Part shown: positions 60,478-64,000 of the stretch, piece after piece | Numbering within the stretch: position 1 is the stretch's first letter | Layout: each line of letters starts with the position of its first letter | Assembly: GCF_042683565.1 (NCBI RefSeq) | Contig: NZ_JBHUJW010000043.1 | Span: 744,001 to 808,000, forward strand | Reading direction: 5' to 3' | DNA from: Brevibacillus sp042683565 | Lineage (GTDB): Bacteria > Bacillota > Bacilli > Brevibacillales > Brevibacillaceae | Length of the DNA stretch: 64,000 bases | Position numbers and translations under genes: made by a program | Notes under the pieces: model-generated | The model's input: only the letters and a program-made list of their open reading frames with translations | What the model was told of the DNA's origin: nothing | Database searches by the model: none

Positions 60478-61337
60478 GACTGAGTCACCCTTTCACCGTA
60501 CAACTGTTTGATCGTATCCTCCGAAGCGTGAAAGACATGCTCGGAAGCAGGAAAACTGCGGTTCTCCACTTCGCTGACATACGACGCCACCGCTTCCTTG
60601 ATGGCCGCGCCGATGTCCGCATAGCGCTTCACGAATTTCGGCGTGATCTGCGAAGCGTAGCCGAGCACATCATGGAAAACGAGGACTTGACCGTCGCAAG
60701 TCACACCCGCTCCGATGCCAATGACCGGAATTTCCAATTTTTTCGCAATCATCCCGGTCACCTCTTCTGGCACGCACTCCAGAACGAGCGCAAACACTCC
60801 CGCTTCCTGCAGGGCAAGGGCGTCATCCAGCAGCCGCTGTGCCTGTTCCAGGTCTCTGCCCTGCACTTTGTAGCCGCCCAGCTGGTGGACGGATTGCGGC
60901 GTCAGCCCGATATGCCCGACCACAGGGATGCCTGCCTGGACACAGCGTGTGATGAGCGGGGCAAGCTCTTTTCCGCCTTCCATTTTGACGGCTTTCGCTC
61001 CGCCCTCCTGCATCAGCCGTCCTGCATTTTTCACGCCTTCCTCCACCGTGCCGTGGTAGCTGAGAAACGGCAGGTCGGTCACGACAAAAGCCCGTCTCGC
61101 CGCACGGGTCACTGCTTTCGTATGATGGACCATGTCTTCCATCGTCACGGGAATCGTCGAGTCGTAGCCAAGGACGACCATACCGAGCGAATCCCCGACG
61201 AGAATCATGTCGACCCCGGCTTCTTCGACCAGCCTCGCCGATGGGTAGTCGTATGCTGTCATCATGGTGATGGGAATGCCCGCTTCTTTCTTTTTCCGAA
61301 TGTCGGAAGTCGTGATTGGTTTGTTGCCATTTGCCAT
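60474..61337 (-). CDS. panB: 3-methyl-2-oxobutanoate hydroxymethyltransferase
   Basis: First step of pantothenate synthesis, ketopantoate formation from ketoisovalerate and methylene-THF. 287 residues: MTAYDYPSARLVEEAGVD, DSLGMVVLGYDSTIPVTM, KMEGG and GHIGLTPQSVHQLGGYKVQG are all characteristic. ATG 61337 follows AGAGGTGG. Preceded by an intergenic leader with a strong terminator hairpin only 46 bases upstream of the start, suggesting attenuation control. Confidence 0.95.
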   Translation of the reverse strand: MANGNKPITTSDIRKKKEAGIPITMMTAYDYPSARLVEEAGVDMILVGDSLGMVVLGYDSTIPVTMEDMVHHTKAVTRAARRAFVVTDLPFLSYHGTVEEGVKNAGRLMQEGGAKAVKMEGGKELAPLITRCVQAGIPVVGHIGLTPQSVHQLGGYKVQGRDLEQAQRLLDDALALQEAGVFALVLECVPEEVTGMIAKKLEIPVIGIGAGVTCDGQVLVFHDVLGYASQITPKFVKRYADIGAAIKEAVASYVSEVENRSFPASEHVFHASEDTIKQLYGERVTQS

Positions 61338-61382
61338 TCTTTTCCACCTCTGTACGCGCTAAACCTGTGGGCAAATGGAATC

Positions 61383-61415
61383 AAAAAACCTTCTCGCCGA
61401 ATACGGGAGAAGGTT
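61383..61415 (-). terminator. Strong terminator hairpin in the panB leader
   Basis: Minus-strand AACCTTCTC pairs with GAGAAGGTT, followed by TTTTTTG. It lies between birA and panB, close to the panB start. Confidence 0.85.
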
Positions 61416-61500
61416 GTCCATGCCAAAGAGACATACAGCATCTTTACGGATTTCCTTCTGTCTCGGTCCTCACAGGCTCTGAGCAGATTTTTGTCCATAC
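61383..61500 (-). promoter_or_regulatory. Candidate structured leader RNA of panBCD (possible pan motif)
   Basis: Upstream of the terminator the minus strand can fold GAGACA (about 61464) against TGTCTC (61428) around an A-rich interior (GAAGGAAATCCGTAAAGAT). Firmicutes panB leaders are known to carry the pan RNA motif, and the placement would fit, but I could not match the consensus by eye. A simple terminator for birA read-through is the alternative. Confidence 0.35.
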
Positions 61501-61599
61501 ACGATTCATTCACTTAGGTATACGCAAATAGACCAAAAATACTCCGGGAGTACCGTTCACCGCAGTGATACAGCCTCCACCTGGAGTATAACAGAAGAT

Positions 61600-62583
61600 T
61601 TACGGATTTGCACGATAATTGACGTCAGCTGAATACACTTTGTGGATGGCGCCTGTCTCGTCTTCGACCATCAGCACGCCCTCATCGTCCAGCGCCACGG
61701 CACGCCCCTCAAGCTTTTGCGAGATCGTCTGGACACTCACCCACCGGCCGATCGTGTAGGAGTTCTTCTCCCATTCCGTCTTTACCCGCTCGAAGCCGTG
61801 CTGCAAGTAATAGTCGTATTCCTCTTCAAAAAAGCGGCAAAATTGCCGGATAAACGCAGCCCGTTTCACCGGCTGACCCGATTCGATCCGAAGCGAGGTC
61901 GCAATCGCGGCCAGTTCTTCCGGAAAGTCTGCTTCCACGCTGTTCGCATTGATGCCGATGCCGATTACCAGATAATTGACGCGGTCGGATTCCGCATTCA
62001 GCTCGGTGAGAATCCCGCACACCTTTTTATCCCCGATGAAAATATCATTGGGCCATTTGATTTTCACCGGCAGTCCCGTCTCTTCGCGAATCGTTCGTGC
62101 GACAGTCACGGCCGTCAATAGCGTGATCTGCGGCGTCTTGGGCAAAGGGATCGCCGGACGAATGACCAGGCTCATCCAGATGCCTGTTCCTTTTGGCGAA
62201 TGCCAGGGACGGCCCAGCCGGCCTTTTCCGCCCGTCTGCATCTCTGCGAGCACCAGCGTGCCTTCTTCTGCGCCCTTTGCCGCAGCCTCCTGGGCGAGCG
62301 GCTGCGTTGACACAACTTCATCATAGGCGATCACGCGCTGACCGATGTGTTTGGTGTCCAGGCCTGCCGTAATCTCGGCGGCGGACAGGCGATCGGGAGC
62401 CGCAATCAGCCGATAACCCGATTTGCGAACCGCCTCTACCTCATAGCCGTCCTTGCGCAGCTCCTCGATGTGCTTCCAGACAGCCGTCCGCGAGCAGCCG
62501 CACGTCTGGCTCAATTCTTCGCCGGAAATAAACTCGCCGGGATGATCGTGAAACGCTTTGATAATGACCTGTTTAATGTTCAT
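61600..62583 (-). CDS. birA: Bifunctional biotin-protein ligase and biotin repressor
   Basis: Attaches biotin to carrier proteins and represses biotin genes when loaded. 327 residues: N-terminal winged helix (GEELSQTCGCSRTAVWKHIEELRKDGYEV), the biotinoyl-AMP loop GGKGRLGRPWHSP, KWPNDIFIGDKKVCGIL and a C-terminal SH3-like domain (GRWVSVQTISQKLEGRAVALDDEG). ATG 62583 overlaps the cca stop by eleven bases, so it is coupled to cca. Confidence 0.95.
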   Translation of the reverse strand: MNIKQVIIKAFHDHPGEFISGEELSQTCGCSRTAVWKHIEELRKDGYEVEAVRKSGYRLIAAPDRLSAAEITAGLDTKHIGQRVIAYDEVVSTQPLAQEAAAKGAEEGTLVLAEMQTGGKGRLGRPWHSPKGTGIWMSLVIRPAIPLPKTPQITLLTAVTVARTIREETGLPVKIKWPNDIFIGDKKVCGILTELNAESDRVNYLVIGIGINANSVEADFPEELAAIATSLRIESGQPVKRAAFIRQFCRFFEEEYDYYLQHGFERVKTEWEKNSYTIGRWVSVQTISQKLEGRAVALDDEGVLMVEDETGAIHKVYSADVNYRANP

Positions 62584-63796
62584 CTCGTGCTACCTCTCTC
62601 TTCGCTGCCTCAAGCAAGGCTTCCGGTGTGTTTGGCAGCCCGTGCAAGGCAGCCTGTATCAGCAATGTGTCCAGGACGCGGCTGATCCATTCGCCCGGTT
62701 TCTTCTGCATGGCTACCTGTAAATCCATGCCGGTCACAGCAAGGTCTTTCACCGATTTGACGGGCATCGCATTATACGTCGCCTCAAGGTCCCGGAAGAC
62801 CGCTTCTTCCCGCCTGTTCCACCAGCAACCGCGCAGGGCCGACGCCAGCTCGCGGCAAGTCTTTTCACCTTTCGCCAGCAGCAGCGGTCCCCATTCCACG
62901 GCTTTTGAGACGTCCCAATCCGGTTGCACCCGGTTCAACAAGGCTACCAGTACAGCGATCGCTTCCGTATCACGCTTCGACATGCGCAGCTGGGCACAAA
63001 TCTGCCGGGCCGCTTCTTCGTCAAAAGCGGCAGCGTACATGAGGACGGCCCATTTTTGCGTTAATGACTCCAGATGGACCAACCGCCACGCTTGGGCACT
63101 CGCCCGCTCGACCAATTGCACGAGCAGCGGGGAGTACGCGAACAGCTTCGTCTCGTGGAGCAGCTGGCAGCCTTTGTGGGGCGCCTGGCTGTCCCATGTC
63201 TTGTTCAGTTCTTCCCGCACCCGCTCGACAGCAATGTGCGCGAGCAGGGGTGCTGTCTTTTTCATCGCCAGCAGCGTCCCCGGCTCAATCGCGAAGTCCA
63301 GCTGTGCGGCAAAGCGGATGCCCCGCAGCAAACGCAAAGCATCTTCGCGAAAACGCTGCTCCGGCTCTCCAACAGCGCGTACGACGCGATCCGCGAGATC
63401 TTTTCGCCCGTCAAACGGGTCTTGCAAATTTCCGCGACGATCCATCGCCATCGCATTCATCGTAAAATCGCGCCGTTCGAGATCCAGCCGCAGTTCGGCG
63501 ACAAACTGCACATCGCTCGGCCGCCGGTAGTCCTCGTACTTTCCTTCTGTGCGAAACGTCGTCACTTCAAAAAACAGGCCGTTCATCTTTACAGAGACCG
63601 TCCCGTGCTTGAGCCCGGTAGGGACAGGGTCGGGAAAAAGGCGAATCACGTCGCCAGGATGGGCATTCGTACATATATCTATATCGTGAACGGGTCTTCC
63701 GAGCAGCCAATCGCGGACGCAGCCACCGACGTAATAGGCTTCAAAGCCATGCTCCTCCAAGGTTTGCAGTATCCGTACCGCCTGTTCTTTTCCCAT
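62573..63796 (-). CDS. cca: CCA tRNA nucleotidyltransferase
   Basis: Adds or repairs the 3' CCA end of tRNAs. 407 residues, class II: AYYVGGCVRDWLLGRPVHDIDICTNA with the catalytic carboxylates, LRLDLERRDFTMNAMAMD, and the NTP-recognition EDALRLLRGIRFAAQLDF. ATG 63796 has GAGGGAG upstream; the longer reading (start 63826) has none. It precedes birA with an overlap, the gene order typical for Bacillales. Confidence 0.93.
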   Translation of the reverse strand: MGKEQAVRILQTLEEHGFEAYYVGGCVRDWLLGRPVHDIDICTNAHPGDVIRLFPDPVPTGLKHGTVSVKMNGLFFEVTTFRTEGKYEDYRRPSDVQFVAELRLDLERRDFTMNAMAMDRRGNLQDPFDGRKDLADRVVRAVGEPEQRFREDALRLLRGIRFAAQLDFAIEPGTLLAMKKTAPLLAHIAVERVREELNKTWDSQAPHKGCQLLHETKLFAYSPLLVQLVERASAQAWRLVHLESLTQKWAVLMYAAAFDEEAARQICAQLRMSKRDTEAIAVLVALLNRVQPDWDVSKAVEWGPLLLAKGEKTCRELASALRGCWWNRREEAVFRDLEATYNAMPVKSVKDLAVTGMDLQVAMQKKPGEWISRVLDTLLIQAALHGLPNTPEALLEAAKREVARDEH

Positions 63797-63847
63797 GCTC
63801 GCTCCCTCTGTTCCCATCCCTTCCACCTGCCAAAGGAGGAATCTGCG

Positions 63848-63925
63848 ATGAAGTTTTTATACGGTCTCTTCATCTTTATTTCCAAATTGCACCAAATCGC
63901 CAAAAGCAACAGCCATCGTCCATAA
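63848..63925 (+). CDS. Possible 25-residue peptide
   Basis: ATG 63848 follows AAAGGAGGA at ideal spacing. The peptide MKFLYGLFIFISKLHQIAKS... has a hydrophobic start and a basic end, as do many small membrane peptides. It runs against the direction of its neighbours, in the 143-base gap between cca and the bshA end, and no clear promoter is visible, so chance cannot be ruled out. Confidence 0.3.
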   Translation: MKFLYGLFIFISKLHQIAKSNSHRP

Positions 63926-63939
63926 TGTTCATGCTACTG

Positions 63940-64000
63940 TTATCCGAGCAGCTGCTTATAAAGCGCCTCGTATTGGGACGCAATCGTCTCGTGGCAAAAC
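63940..64000 (-). CDS. bshA: C-terminal end of a GT4 glycosyltransferase, probably BshA (partial)
   Basis: Only the last 19 codons are in the window; minus-strand translation gives FCHETIASQYEALYKQLLG and a TAA at 63942. The pattern and its place just upstream of cca match N-acetyl-alpha-glucosaminyl L-malate synthase, the first bacillithiol gene, in the usual bshA-cca-birA order. The fragment is too short for certainty. Confidence 0.45.
   Translation of the reverse strand, partial: FCHETIASQYEALYKQLLG

Noticed and set aside
1..64000. tRNA, rRNA, insertion sequences, integrases or prophage genes
   Set aside because: None of the translated frames shows transposase or integrase motifs, and no cloverleaf or rRNA sequence was noticed; a tRNAscan run would settle it.

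Overview
The window looks like a chromosomal segment of a Gram-positive, endospore-forming member of the Bacillales, most likely Brevibacillus or a close Paenibacillaceae relative. This is inferred from gene content and order (bshA end-cca-birA-panBCD, dinG, ypmB-like, asnS-dnaD, a SigL-type acoABCL-acoR locus, a YheC/D spore protein, a CotSA-like glycosyltransferase), from strong AGGAGG ribosome sites and from frequent GTG/TTG starts. Nearly all genes are on the minus strand. I saw no rRNA, tRNA, insertion sequence, prophage or CRISPR array.

Layout. 1-3.5 kb: the N-terminal part of an M20 amidohydrolase, two or three very small genes, and an ABC-F ATPase. 3.5-7.6 kb: a complete sulfate importer operon (sbp-cysT-cysW-cysA) behind a near-consensus sigma-A promoter. 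7.7-11.3 kb: an FAD oxidoreductase, a DUF3846-like protein, dUTPase and the tRNA hydroxylase TrhO. 11.3-18.3 kb: acoA-acoB-acoC-acoL with a -24/-12 (sigma-54) promoter, followed by its activator acoR, which has its own promoter and a catabolite-response element. 18.6-22 kb: a membrane protein, YheC/D, a pseudouridine synthase and a thioredoxin. 22-25 kb: a LysR regulator divergent from leuCD. 25-34 kb: acetyltransferase, acyl-CoA synthetase, YajQ, SDR, and a two-gene RND efflux system. 34-36 kb: oligoendopeptidase F.

36-43 kb is a surface-glycosylation locus: a coiled-coil protein overlapping a CotSA-like glycosyltransferase, then a sugar-nucleotidyltransferase, GT2, NAD-sugar epimerase, GT4 and UDP-glucose dehydrogenase. 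The two transcription units carry sequences resembling the sigma-K -10 element. 43-50 kb: dnaD, asnS, an 828-residue protein built from 55 uninterrupted decapeptide repeats, and a reduced FtsH-like protease with a separate single-span membrane partner. 50-57.6 kb: YpmB-like, mtaD, rex, a ComEC-type beta-lactamase-fold protein and dinG. 57.6-64 kb: a TPR protein, panD-panC-panB behind a structured leader, birA, cca and the last codons of a probable bshA.

The most unusual item is the decapeptide-repeat protein (45298-47784), a predicted fibre-like protein beside the glycosylation genes. Next are the FtsH-like/partner pair (47939-49976), the unstudied-looking panB leader (about 61383-61500) and several tiny genes with excellent ribosome sites. 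All functional assignments come from reading the translated sequence; no database search was possible.
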